From Nocardia rhizosphaerihabitans (GTDB taxonomy: Bacteria; Actinomycetota; Actinomycetes; Mycobacteriales; Mycobacteriaceae), in contig NZ_BMNE01000005.1 of assembly GCF_014646295.1 (NCBI RefSeq), positions 39,743 to 103,742 on the forward strand: a stretch of 64,000 bases of DNA, given 5' to 3'. The notes under the pieces were generated by a model. That model saw only the letters and a list, made by a program, of their open reading frames with translations, did not search any database and was not told the origin of the DNA. This document shows, in pieces, positions 25,973 through 34,329 of the stretch. Within the stretch, counting starts at the first letter, position 1; each line of letters starts with the position of its first letter. The position numbers were made by a program, and so were the translations under genes.

Positions 25973-26362
25973 ATGGCAGACCAAATCGTCCAGGTGCAAT
26001 GGAAGGCCGCGCCCGAGGAACACGACTATCCGGCCGCCGCCGACTATCTCGAGCTACTCGGCGACGCGGCGGTGGTCGAGGCGATCGTGGCCGCACTCCG
26101 CAGCGCACCGGTGGTCGTGAAGAAGGCGAAGGACATTCTGCGCGCCTCCCAGCTCGAAGCGCTCACGCCCGACAACCCGCACGTGCGCAAGGACCTGCTC
26201 AAGATCAACGAGGGCAAACGGCTCTCGCCGATCCTGCTGGTGCGCGGTGACTGCCGCAAGAATGTGCCGATGCTGATCGCCGACGGGTACCACCGGGTGT
26301 GCGCGCTCTACTTCGCCGATGAAGACGCGGAGATCCCCGCCAAGATCGCCGCGATGCCGTGA
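25973..26362 (+). CDS. ParB/sulfiredoxin-like small protein
   Basis: The 129-residue protein ends in LSPILLVRGDCRKNVPMLIADGYHRVCALYF, which is the ParB/Srx-like fold signature (a GxHR-type DGYHR loop). The upstream half is helical. The function of stand-alone members is unknown. Its TGA stop overlaps the GTG start of the antiporter gene by GTGA, so the two are translationally coupled, which suggests a joint role such as regulation of the transporter (inference). Confidence 0.65.
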   Translation: MADQIVQVQWKAAPEEHDYPAAADYLELLGDAAVVEAIVAALRSAPVVVKKAKDILRASQLEALTPDNPHVRKDLLKINEGKRLSPILLVRGDCRKNVPMLIADGYHRVCALYFADEDAEIPAKIAAMP

Positions 26363-27489
26363 CCTTCGCGACCCTGGCGCTGGTCGTCGCGCTCGGGGTC
26401 GCCGGGCCGCTGCTCGCCCTGCCGCGACGGCTGCATCTGCCGGTCATCCTCGGCGAGCTGATCGCCGGGATCATCTTCGGCACCACGGGATTGCGGATCC
26501 TCGACGCCGAGGACCCGATCTTCGTCTTCCTCGCCGATATGGGTTTCGCGCTGGTGATGTTCGCGGCGGGCACCCATGTTCCGGTCCGCGATCCGGCCGT
26601 GCGCGGCGCGCTCGGCGCCGGGTTGGTGCGGGCCGCACTGGTCGGCGTCGTCGCCGCGGTCGCGGGCTGGGCGGTGGCACAGGCCTTCGGCATCGGCCAC
26701 GGCGCGATCTACGCGGTGTTGATGGCGTCGTCCTCGGCGGCGATCGCGCTGCCGATCGTCGACTCGATGCGGTTGAGCGGACCGCCGGTGCTCGCCCTCA
26801 CCGCCCAGGTCGCCATCGCCGACACCGCCTGCATCGTGGCGTTGCCGCTGGTGATCGACCCGGGCAATGCGGCGCGGGCCGCGGTCGGTGCGGTGGTGGT
26901 CGCCGCCTGTGCGGTCGTGATGTTCCTGATCCTGCGGTATCTGCAGAAGACGGGCGCGCAGCGGCAGGTGCATGAGGTGTCCGAGGAGCGCAAGTTCACC
27001 CTGGAGCTGCGGGTGAGTCTGGTACTGGTGTTCGCGCTGTGCGGGGTGGCGAGCGCGACGCACGTGTCGATCATGCTCGGCGGTTTCGCGGCCGGGCTGG
27101 CGGTGGCCGGTGTCGGCGAACCACGCCGGGTGGCCAAGCAGGTGTTCGCGATCAGCGAGGGTCTGCTGGCGCCGTTGTTCTTCGTCTGGCTCGGGGCGCG
27201 GCTGGATCTGCGTGAGCTCGGGGAGCATCCGCAGTTCATCCTGCTGGGGCTGGCGCTCGGTGTCGGCGCGGTCGCGGTGCACTGCACGACGCGAGTCATC
27301 GGGCAGCCGCTGGCCCACGGTGCGCTGGCGGCGGCACAGATCGGGGTGCCGGTCGCCGCGGTGACGGTGGGTAGTCAGCTGGGCGTGCTGGTGCCGGGTG
27401 AGAGTTCGGCGATCATGCTGGCCACCCTGTGCACGATCGTGATCGCGACGGTGGCGGCGAGCAGGCTGGCGGCGAAAGCGCCGGTTTAG
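26359..27489 (+). CDS. Cation:proton antiporter (CPA2-type)
   Basis: The 376-residue protein has about twelve hydrophobic helices and the Na+/H+ exchanger pattern: HLPVILGELIAGIIFGTTGLRIL, FLADMGFALVMFAAGTHV, ASSSAAIALPIVDS and AQVAIADTACIVALPL with conserved Asp residues. The family exchanges Na+ or K+ for H+ across the cytoplasmic membrane. There is no C-terminal TrkA-N domain, so ligand gating, if any, must come from a partner. The start is GTG, overlapping the ParB-like gene. Confidence 0.8.
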   Translation: MTFATLALVVALGVAGPLLALPRRLHLPVILGELIAGIIFGTTGLRILDAEDPIFVFLADMGFALVMFAAGTHVPVRDPAVRGALGAGLVRAALVGVVAAVAGWAVAQAFGIGHGAIYAVLMASSSAAIALPIVDSMRLSGPPVLALTAQVAIADTACIVALPLVIDPGNAARAAVGAVVVAACAVVMFLILRYLQKTGAQRQVHEVSEERKFTLELRVSLVLVFALCGVASATHVSIMLGGFAAGLAVAGVGEPRRVAKQVFAISEGLLAPLFFVWLGARLDLRELGEHPQFILLGLALGVGAVAVHCTTRVIGQPLAHGALAAAQIGVPVAAVTVGSQLGVLVPGESSAIMLATLCTIVIATVAASRLAAKAPV

Positions 27490-27878
27490 TCGGAGCGGCC
27501 CATCAGCCGGTCCGTTTCGCGGCGTTCGCGTTTGGTCGGCCTGCCCGCGCCGCGCTCACGCTGCGGGATGGACGCGAGGACTTCCTTCGGCGGTGGCGGC
27601 GGGCTGCGGTCGATCATGCACTGCGCGGCGATCGGTGGTCCGACGCGCTTGTGGATGACCCGTTCCACGACGACGATGCGTTCGACGCCCGCGTGCCGGA
27701 TCCTGACCTCGTCCCCGAGCTTCACCTGGTGCGCCGGTTTCACGGTCACACCGTTGACACGCACGTGCCCGCCACGACAGGCTTCCGCCGCGGCCGAGCG
27801 CGTCTTGAACAATCGCACCGCCCAGATCCACGAATCGACGCGGACCTGGGTGATGGAGCGTTGTTCGGCGGGGCTCAC
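27486..27878 (-). CDS. S4-domain RNA-binding protein (Hsp15-like)
   Basis: The 130-residue protein has an S4 domain at the start (VDSWIWAVRLFKTRSAAAEACRGGHVRVNGVTVKPAHQVKLGDEVRI) and a basic tail GRPTKRERRETDRLMG. Hsp15 (HslR) of E. coli binds dissociated 50S subunits carrying nascent chains. Its TAA stop overlaps the TAG of the convergent antiporter by four bases. Confidence 0.85.
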   Translation of the reverse strand: MSPAEQRSITQVRVDSWIWAVRLFKTRSAAAEACRGGHVRVNGVTVKPAHQVKLGDEVRIRHAGVERIVVVERVIHKRVGPPIAAQCMIDRSPPPPPKEVLASIPQRERGAGRPTKRERRETDRLMGRSD

Positions 27879-27881
27879 CCC

Positions 27882-28538
27882 TTAGACGATACGGCGAGCC
27901 GTGACGACGTCGTCGGCGCTGAGGTGGGTGTAGGACACCGGGGTGCCCGACTGCACAGCGTTCAGCAGCTGACCGTTGCCGGCGTAGATGCCGACGTGGC
28001 CGCCACCGTTGGTGATGACGATGTCACCGGCCTGCAGGTTGTCGAAGGACACCGGCGCGCCGACGTGCGACTGCTCGAAGCTGGTGCGCGGCAGTTCGAT
28101 ACCGGCCTGGCGGTAGGCCCACTGCACGAGGCCGGAGCAGTCGAAGCTCGAGGGGCCTGCGGCACCCCAGCTGTAGACCGCGCCGAGCTTGGTCCGCGCT
28201 GCGTCGAGAGCGATGTTGCCCGCCGACTGCTGCTGCTGGAACGGGTTGTCGAAGGTGACGCTCGGCAGCTGCGGGGCGGCCTGGCCCTGCGGCGCGACCA
28301 TCGCCTGGAGCTGCTTCTCCACCTGCTGCGCGGGCTGCTCGAGCTCCGGCGGCAGATCGAAGTTACCGAGGCCGGGAATGTTGATCGTGGCGGCCTGCGA
28401 AATCGCGGGCATCGCACCGGTCGTGGCGGCCACTGCACCCATGACGAGTGCACCCTTGACGGAATTCGGCAGTCGAGAATCCCGCTGCAAGCTGTGTTTA
28501 CCCACCGAGACGAGTCTCCGATCTTGCTGCTCCACCAC
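27882..28538 (-). CDS. Secreted NlpC/P60 peptidoglycan endopeptidase
   Basis: The 218-residue protein has a signal peptide (ALVMGAVAATTGAMPAISQAA), a Gln/Pro-rich spacer, and a C-terminal NlpC/P60 domain with the catalytic cysteine in SSFDCSGLVQWAY, the histidine in GGGHVGIYAG and a following polar residue in LLNAV. It cleaves peptide stems of peptidoglycan, as RipD/RipB-type proteins do. A GTG at 28505 (VGKHSLQRD) is an alternative start. It is separated from the upstream 93-residue gene by 235 bp with no recognised riboswitch. Confidence 0.85.
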   Translation of the reverse strand: MVEQQDRRLVSVGKHSLQRDSRLPNSVKGALVMGAVAATTGAMPAISQAATINIPGLGNFDLPPELEQPAQQVEKQLQAMVAPQGQAAPQLPSVTFDNPFQQQQSAGNIALDAARTKLGAVYSWGAAGPSSFDCSGLVQWAYRQAGIELPRTSFEQSHVGAPVSFDNLQAGDIVITNGGGHVGIYAGNGQLLNAVQSGTPVSYTHLSADDVVTARRIV

Positions 28539-28773
28539 CGCGTCGTCGGGATCGCTTGGTGCGACGACTTGTTCGGCGGTGACTCAATGGCGCCGTTTCT
28601 CTGACGAAGCGACAGACTCCACTAAGTCACGAGAAGATTACGGCCTGTGATGCAGGCTGTCCAGCGAAGCGCGCAAGTTGATTTCCCGCATCCGCAAAAC
28701 TCCCAGAACAGGGGGCATTTGCCCGGCGTGTCGCCACGCGTAACGGTCCGATCTCCGCATCGGGAGTTCGTTA

Positions 28774-29055
28774 TCAGCCGCGGCGGCCGAGCCGTCGCTC
28801 CAGTTCCGCGATGCGCGTGCGCGCGTCGGCCAGGTCGACTTCCAGCCTGCCGAGCGCGATCACCAGCGGCCCGATCGCCAGGTCGGCGATCGCCGCCGGA
28901 TCGTCGTATCCGGCGTCGATGGTGGCGAGCACGCCGCGCCGGATGGTGTCGGCGAGGAACGCACCCGCGGGCAGCTCCCAGCCCGCGACGATCTCGGCGG
29001 TGGAGACCACCTCGGGCTCGGCGTCGTGACCATCGCGCCGGGATTCCTCGAACAT
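28774..29055 (-). CDS. Uncharacterised 93-residue coiled-coil protein
   Basis: Unrecognised. The ATG at 29055 follows GGAG. The protein has an acidic N-terminus, a middle AGAFLADTIRRGVLATIDAGYDDPAAIADLAI part and a C-terminal heptad region (ALGRLEVDLADARTRIAELERRLGRR) typical of a short coiled coil. It is divergent from the AAA ATPase gene and may oligomerise. Confidence 0.6.
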   Translation of the reverse strand: MFEESRRDGHDAEPEVVSTAEIVAGWELPAGAFLADTIRRGVLATIDAGYDDPAAIADLAIGPLVIALGRLEVDLADARTRIAELERRLGRRG

Positions 29056-29160
29056 GCCGCTCCGTCCCCGTTCCGCTCGTCTTGCGTTCGCTAGCAGTAT
29101 CTAGGACACAGCCCAGAGTTACCGAGATTCTGCCGTGCCGACGCGCTACGGTTGTCCGGC

Positions 29161-30342
29161 ATGGACCCCGTGCGCAATCCCTACGCCCCCGGCGCCGGCC
29201 AACGTCCACCCGAATTGGCCGGGCGCGACAAGCAACTCGCCGCCTTCGACATCGTGCTCGAGCGCGTCGCCAGGGGCAGGCCAGAGCGCAGCGTGATGCT
29301 CACCGGTCTGCGTGGCGTGGGAAAAACGGTGCTGCTCAACCAGCTTCGCTCGGCCGCGGTCTCGCGCAGCTGGGGCACCGGCAAGATCGAGGCGCGGCCG
29401 GATCAGGACCTGCGCAGGCCGCTGTCGTCCGCGCTGCACATGGCGGTGCGCGCGATCGCGATGGCGCACCGCAATCCCGAACACGTCGACGACTTCCTCG
29501 GCATCCTCAAGGCCTTCGCCCTGCGCGCCACCGCCGACAAGGGCATGCGCGAACGCTGGCAGCCGGGCATCGATGTGCCCGCGGTGACCGGGCGCGCCGA
29601 TTCCGGCGATATCGAGATCGACCTGATCGAGCTGTTCAAGGAGGCCGCGGCGCTGGCGGCCGACATCGGCGTGGGGATCGGCATCTTCATCGACGAGATG
29701 CAGGATCTCGGCCCGGCCGACGTGTCCGCGATCTGCGGTGCCTGCCACGAGCTGAGCCAGGACGCCGCGCCGCTGATCGTCGTCGGCGCGGGCCTGCCGC
29801 ACCTGCCCGCGGTGCTGTCGGCGTCCAAGAGTTACTCGGAGCGGCTGTTCAGTTATCACCGCATCGATCGGCTCGACCGCGAGTCGGCCGATCTCGCGCT
29901 GATCGCCCCGGCCGAGCGTGAGGAAGTGAAGTTCACCTCCGAAGCCCTGGACTCGCTGTACCACAAGGCCGACGGCTACCCGTATTTCGTGCAGGCCTAC
30001 GGCAAGGCGGCCTGGGATCAGGCGCCGGAGAGCCCGATCACCGCCGAGGACGTCGAGGTCGCTTCACCGACGGCCGAGGAGGAACTGGCGGTCGGCTTCT
30101 TCGGATCCCGGTATGAGCGCGCCACGCCCGCCGAACGCGAGTACATGCGCGCGATGGCCGACCTCGCCGGCGACGACGGTCCGGTGGCCACGTCGGCGGT
30201 GGCCGCCGAGCTCGGCCGCAAGCCCGCCTCGGTCTCCCCCGCGCGCGACGGCCTGATCAAGAAGGGCCTGATCTACTCGGCCGAACGCGGCACGATCGGC
30301 TTCACGGTCCCCCACTTCGGCCGGTATCTCCGGAGCGTATAG
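29161..30342 (+). CDS. AAA (ORC/Cdc6-like) ATP-binding protein
   Basis: The 393-residue protein has Walker A TGLRGVGKTVLLNQ near residue 45 and Walker B IGIFIDEMQDL near residue 180. A winged-helix-like C-terminus with RKPASVSPARDGLIKKGLIYSAERGTIGFTVPHFGRYL follows. This is the AAA_16/STAND-like family often annotated as ATP-binding protein. It starts at the ATG at 29161, apparently with little or no leader. A partner is not identifiable from the neighbourhood. Confidence 0.8.
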   Translation: MDPVRNPYAPGAGQRPPELAGRDKQLAAFDIVLERVARGRPERSVMLTGLRGVGKTVLLNQLRSAAVSRSWGTGKIEARPDQDLRRPLSSALHMAVRAIAMAHRNPEHVDDFLGILKAFALRATADKGMRERWQPGIDVPAVTGRADSGDIEIDLIELFKEAAALAADIGVGIGIFIDEMQDLGPADVSAICGACHELSQDAAPLIVVGAGLPHLPAVLSASKSYSERLFSYHRIDRLDRESADLALIAPAEREEVKFTSEALDSLYHKADGYPYFVQAYGKAAWDQAPESPITAEDVEVASPTAEEELAVGFFGSRYERATPAEREYMRAMADLAGDDGPVATSAVAAELGRKPASVSPARDGLIKKGLIYSAERGTIGFTVPHFGRYLRSV

Positions 30343-30423
30343 CTCTCTGCGGCCATCTAGCTCTTGACCTAGATATGCCGATACAAACCTCACGTGGCTG
30401 CGTTCGAGGCTGATCTACAGATT

Positions 30424-30509
30424 TCTAGCGATAACGCTAGAGAGCCGAAGAATTTCCTTGATAACGACCGGAGCCCGTCCGGATTCGGTTGCGCATCAGC
30501 TGGATAACG
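30424..30509. promoter_or_regulatory. Palindrome and three GATAACG repeats upstream of alpha/beta hydrolase
   Basis: TCTAGCG-ATAA-CGCTAGA (30424-30441) is a perfect 7-bp inverted repeat. GATAACG recurs at 30430-30436, 30460-30466 and 30503-30509. The 243-bp gap is visibly lower in GC than its neighbours and holds no gene. It looks like an operator or promoter region for the downstream hydrolase; the regulator is unknown. Confidence 0.4.
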
Positions 30510-30585
30510 CGAGGATTCGCGGGCTAACGGCCCGGAAATCTGATTCGAAACACCCAGTACGCGTCCGGAAACTCAGGAGGCCGTC

Positions 30586-31530
30586 ATGTCGAAGACCTTC
30601 GCTGCTTCCGAAGGACGTCGAGCAACCGTCACCGCCGACGACGGCGTGCCGATCGCGGTCCGCACCTTCGGCGCCCACGACGCGACGCTGACCGTCGTCT
30701 TCGTCCACGGCCACTGCCTGCACACCGAGTCCTGGGCGATTCTGCGCGAACAGCTGCTCCGGCACTGGGACGCCGGCACCAGGATGGTGTTCTACGACCA
30801 CCGCGGCCACGGCGAATCCGGCCACGCCCACCACGCGACCTACACGATCGACCAGCTGGCGGCCGACCTCGACGCCGTGCTGCGCGCGGTCGCGCCGACC
30901 GGGCCGGTCGTGCTGGTCGGCCATTCGATGGGCGCGATGGTGCTGCTGGCCTATGCCCGCCTGTTCCCGGCGGCGATCGGCGAGCGCATCGCCGGGATCG
31001 GATTGATCGCGGGCGCGGCGGGCGGGATCACCGAGGTCGGCCTCGGCAGGCTGCTCAACCGGCACGCCGTCGCCTCGCTGCAGCGCGCCGTCGTGCACGC
31101 GCCGCGGGTGATGCAGGCCTCGAAGCGCTTCTCCCGCTGGATCTTCGGGCCGCTGATCCGGGAGGCGAGCGCGGGGACGCGGCGGGTGAACCCGCGGGTC
31201 GCCGCGATCGCGACCGCGATACTCAACGAGACGCCGCTGCTGACCATGTCGGGATTCCTGAGCTCGCTGCTGACCTTCGACGAGGCACACACCCTGCCGC
31301 GACTGAGCGGGCTGCCCACCTTGGTGCTGGCGGGCTCGGCCGACCTGATGGTGCCGTTCACCCACTCGGTGGTGCTCGCCTCCCAGCTGGCGGGCGCCGA
31401 ACTGGTGCGGATCGAGGGCGCGGGGCACAGCGTCATCCTCGAGTGCGCCGAGGAGGTCGCCCACTCGATCGCCGCGCTGGTCGAGCGCGCGGCAGCGGGC
31501 GTCCGCAAGCACTATGCCGTCGCGGGCTGA
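30586..31530 (+). CDS. Alpha/beta fold hydrolase
   Basis: The 314-residue protein has the nucleophile elbow VGHSMGAMVLLAYAR, the oxyanion HGHCLHTESW, an acid region ADLMVPFTHS and the histidine in GAGHSVILECAEEV, so the Ser-Asp-His triad is complete. The substrate is unknown. CAGGAGG six bases before the ATG sets the start. The GATAACG-rich upstream region suggests specific regulation. Confidence 0.85.
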   Translation: MSKTFAASEGRRATVTADDGVPIAVRTFGAHDATLTVVFVHGHCLHTESWAILREQLLRHWDAGTRMVFYDHRGHGESGHAHHATYTIDQLAADLDAVLRAVAPTGPVVLVGHSMGAMVLLAYARLFPAAIGERIAGIGLIAGAAGGITEVGLGRLLNRHAVASLQRAVVHAPRVMQASKRFSRWIFGPLIREASAGTRRVNPRVAAIATAILNETPLLTMSGFLSSLLTFDEAHTLPRLSGLPTLVLAGSADLMVPFTHSVVLASQLAGAELVRIEGAGHSVILECAEEVAHSIAALVERAAAGVRKHYAVAG

Positions 31531-31619
31531 GCCAGGGAGTTACCGGACGGCAACCTCGGAATCCGAGCCAACTTCGGGCGTAAACCGAAAAGCTCGGTTA
31601 TTGTGGTGGAGATCACGTT

Positions 31620-31635
31620 GTGTGGTGAGTCACAC
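31620..31635. promoter_or_regulatory. GTGTG-N6-CACAC inverted repeat before the Rv0250c-like gene
   Basis: GTGTG (31620-31624) and CACAC (31631-31635) flank GTGAGT. The arms resemble CRP half-sites but the spacing between TGTG and CACA is two bases short, so I do not call a CRP site. It lies 88 bp before the ATG at 31723. Confidence 0.25.
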
Positions 31636-31722
31636 GGCTCGGTGCAGTGCGGCCCGGGAGTTCACGGGCGTGCCAGGTGATCCGACGAGTCGGTATGCCC
31701 GCCATATACACAGGAGGTAACG

Positions 31723-32013
31723 ATGACACGCAGCGATATCGCGGAACTGCGCTACGCGGTCGGCCAACTCCGGCAATCGATCGGCGCACTGCGCTCCAAC
31801 TACGGCGACGCGGCCACCGTGCGCAGGTTGGAGAACGACCTCGAGCGGCTCGTCATCGATGCCGAGGAGTTCGAGCAGGCGCCACCGCCGGAGCTCGCCG
31901 CCCCACGCAGGGCAGAACCGATCTACGTCCCGGACAGCAAGTCCGACGAGGCCGCCTGGATGGGCGCGCAGGACGAAGGGCTCGGTTTCCACTCCCGGCC
32001 GCGAACCAAATAG
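31723..32013 (+). CDS. Conserved 96-residue protein, Rv0250c-like
   Basis: The 96-residue protein has an N-terminal helix-rich part (SDIAELRYAVGQLRQSIGALRSNYGDAATVRRLENDLERLVIDAEEF) and a charged linker ending in AWMGAQDEGLGFHSRPRTK. In M. tuberculosis a 97-residue conserved protein (Rv0250c) precedes the Rv0249c-Rv0247c Sdh1 operon, and this gene is in the matching place, so homology is likely but was not tested. CAGGAGG sets the ATG. A thiolase-like gene on the other strand now separates it from sdhC. Confidence 0.6.
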   Translation: MTRSDIAELRYAVGQLRQSIGALRSNYGDAATVRRLENDLERLVIDAEEFEQAPPPELAAPRRAEPIYVPDSKSDEAAWMGAQDEGLGFHSRPRTK

Positions 32014-32073
32014 CGAAGACCTGTTCACCGGCGCGGCGGTCCTGCCACCCAGGGCCGCCGCGCCGACCCCTGT

Positions 32074-33258
32074 TCAGACCCGGTGCCTGCCGAACCGCCG
32101 CCCGGTGCGGACGCCGTGGAAGCGGGCGCCGCGCGGTGTCTCCACCGGATCGTCGGACTCGGCCGATTCGAACAGCGCGGCGATGCCGTGGTCGGGTCCG
32201 AGCGCGATGGCCTCCAGTCCGTAGCGGCCGCCGGTGCGGCCGAGTTCGTGCAGCATCGTCGTCATGATCCGCAGGCCGGTGGCGCCCACCGGATGCCCGA
32301 GGGCGATATCGGAGCCGTTCACATTGAGCCGGTCCAGCGGGTCGAGTTCCCATTCGGTGGCCAGCGCGAGCACCTCGACCGCGTATCCCTCGTTGATCTC
32401 GAGCAGGTCGACCTCGGCGAGCGAGCAGCCGGTGCGGCCGAGCAGCTTGGCCACCGCGGGCGCGGCGCCGAGCGCGGGGCCGTCGCCGTCGCAACCCGCC
32501 GCGGCCCAGCCGGCCAGGAACGCCATCGGCGTCAGTCCCAGTTCGGTGAGGCGGTCCTCGGCGACGACCAGGCAGGCCGACGCGCCGAGCCGGTGCGTGC
32601 TCATATTGCCGACGGTGACGACGCCGTCGGCGAGCAGCGGCCGCAGCCCGGCCAGCGTGTGCGTCGACAGGTCGTCGCGCACGCCTTCGTCGCGCCGGAT
32701 CTGATGTTCGAGCGAACCCGTCGCGACGCCGACCGGCACGACCTCGGCCCCGAACGCGCCCTGACGCCAGGCTCGCGCCGCCTTGCGATGGCTGGCGACG
32801 GCGAATTCGTCGGCGGCGGTGCGGTCGATGCCGTAGTAGCGCGCCAGCCGTTCGGCGTTGTGCAGCCCGGCCGTGCCGCCGGGCAGACTCGCCGACGTCG
32901 TCGCGCACTCCACTCCGCCGGCGACCACCACGTCGGCGGCGCCGGTCTGCACCATCATCGCCGCGGTGATCACCGCCTGCAGGCCGCTGCCGCCGTGCCG
33001 CTCGGTCGGAAATCCGGACACCGCGAACGGCAGCCCGGCGCCACGCGCGGCCAGCGCACCCAGGGCGGGCACGCCGGAGCGCCCGCCGTCGACACAGGCC
33101 ATGCCGACGTCGTCGATGCGTAGCGGGTCGATCCCCGAGCGCTCGATCACGGCGGCCAGCACCGTGGTCGCCAACCACTCGGCGGGCATCCCGGCCAGTG
33201 CCCCGCCCTCGACCCCGCTGGGCGTGCGGACGGGCGCCACGATCGCGGCTCTTCTCAT
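32074..33258 (-). CDS. Thiolase-fold protein lacking both catalytic cysteines
   Basis: The 394-residue protein has the thiolase pattern along its length: IVAPVRTPSG, ASHRKAARAW, VTVGNMSTHRLGASACLV, NEGYAVEVLALA and ALGHPVGATGLRI. The nucleophile motif reads TERHGGSGLQA, so Cys89 is Gly. The second cysteine position reads GLEAIALGPDHG, so it is Ala352; His322 of GHP remains. Ordinary thiolysis or Claisen chemistry looks impossible; a scaffold, ligand-binding or altered chemistry is inferred. It is divergent from sdhC with a CRP-like site between them. ATG at 33258 is used. Confidence 0.8.
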   Translation of the reverse strand: MRRAAIVAPVRTPSGVEGGALAGMPAEWLATTVLAAVIERSGIDPLRIDDVGMACVDGGRSGVPALGALAARGAGLPFAVSGFPTERHGGSGLQAVITAAMMVQTGAADVVVAGGVECATTSASLPGGTAGLHNAERLARYYGIDRTAADEFAVASHRKAARAWRQGAFGAEVVPVGVATGSLEHQIRRDEGVRDDLSTHTLAGLRPLLADGVVTVGNMSTHRLGASACLVVAEDRLTELGLTPMAFLAGWAAAGCDGDGPALGAAPAVAKLLGRTGCSLAEVDLLEINEGYAVEVLALATEWELDPLDRLNVNGSDIALGHPVGATGLRIMTTMLHELGRTGGRYGLEAIALGPDHGIAALFESAESDDPVETPRGARFHGVRTGRRFGRHRV

Positions 33259-33318
33259 GCACACAGGGCACCACAGGTTTGTTGCACCGGCGTGACCGGT
33301 TGTCACGGGAGTCATTGC

Positions 33319-33334
33319 TGTGACAGAGATCACC
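33319..33334. promoter_or_regulatory. CRP-like site between thiolase-like and sdhC genes
   Basis: TGTGA-CAGAGA-TCACC (33319-33334) matches the mycobacterial CRP consensus TGTGA-N6-TCACA except for the last base. A second inverted repeat, GTGAC-CGGTT-GTCAC (33292-33306), is 13 bp away. They lie in the 210-bp divergent promoter region. Control of the Sdh locus by cAMP is inference. Confidence 0.45.
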
Positions 33335-33468
33335 GGCATGCGAATCGAGCGGTTGAGGGAGACCCGGCTCGAGCGGCGACAACACAGGCGTATGGTGCTC
33401 CACATCACAATCCATCGCGGTGGGGAATGATCAACCGCCGCACGGCCTAGATCAGCGAGGCATCCAGC

Positions 33469-34299
33469 GTGAGTGCCGCACCGACCACCACCCCGCCGTC
33501 CGGCACGGGCGTCTTCAGCAAGACGAGAGCCCGCATCGCCGCGCGCACCCTGCGCACCGACCGATGGTGGCTGCCACCCCTGCTCACCGCGCTCGGCCTG
33601 GCCGCCTTCGTCGGCTACGCGACGATCAGATCGTTTGTGCGCACCGCCTATTGGGTGCCGCAGTACCACTATCTGACGCCGTTCTACTCGCCCTGCCTGA
33701 GCGACTCCTGCGCACCGGGTTCGAGCCACTTCGGCACCCCGTTCGGCGAGCTGCCGATGTGGATCCCGCTCGGCTTCGTCGTGCTGCCGTTCCTGCTCGG
33801 CTTCCGGCTGACCTGCTACTACTACCGCAAGGCCTACTACCGGTCGGTGTGGTTCTCCCCGCCCGCCTGCGCGGTCGCCGAACCGCACGCGCGCTACACC
33901 GGCGAGTCGCGGCTGCCGCTGATCATCCAGAACTCGCACCGCTACTTCTTCTACGTCGCGGTGGTGGTCTCGCTGATCAACACCTACGACGCGATCAGCG
34001 CATTCCACGGCGACACCGGCGGTTTCGGTTTCGGTCTCGGCAACATCGTGCTGCTGGTCAACGTCATCCTGCTGTGGGCCTACACCCTGTCGTGCCATTC
34101 GTGCAGGCACATCGCGGGCGGCAGGCTCAAGCACTTCTCCGCGCATCCGGTGCGGTACTGGTTCTGGACCCAGGTCTCCAAGCTCAACACCCGCCACATG
34201 GCGCTGGCCTGGATCACCCTCGGCACCCTCGTGCTCACCGACTTCTACGTGATGTTGGTTGCGAGCCAGACCATTTCGGACCTGCGGTTCGTCAACTGA
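33469..34299 (+). CDS. sdhC: Succinate dehydrogenase (Sdh1-type) membrane anchor subunit
   Basis: The 276-residue protein has five to six hydrophobic helices with conserved His residues, such as NSHRYFFYVAVV and LSCHSCRHIAGG near residues 150 and 210. Size and order match the Rv0249c-type membrane subunit of mycobacterial Sdh1. It anchors SdhAB, binds haem and passes electrons to menaquinone. The start is GTG at 33469. It lies 30 bp before sdhA. Confidence 0.8.
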   Translation: MSAAPTTTPPSGTGVFSKTRARIAARTLRTDRWWLPPLLTALGLAAFVGYATIRSFVRTAYWVPQYHYLTPFYSPCLSDSCAPGSSHFGTPFGELPMWIPLGFVVLPFLLGFRLTCYYYRKAYYRSVWFSPPACAVAEPHARYTGESRLPLIIQNSHRYFFYVAVVVSLINTYDAISAFHGDTGGFGFGLGNIVLLVNVILLWAYTLSCHSCRHIAGGRLKHFSAHPVRYWFWTQVSKLNTRHMALAWITLGTLVLTDFYVMLVASQTISDLRFVN

Positions 34300-34329
34300 T
34301 TTCGCGTCGACTCGAGGAGCTTCATCGAC

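Noticed and set aside
28539..28773. c-di-AMP riboswitch upstream of the NlpC/P60 gene
   Set aside because: Such riboswitches often precede cell-wall hydrolase genes, but I could not find the conserved core in the 235-bp gap.
31620..31635. CRP site before the Rv0250c-like gene
   Set aside because: The distance between TGTG and CACA is six instead of eight bases.
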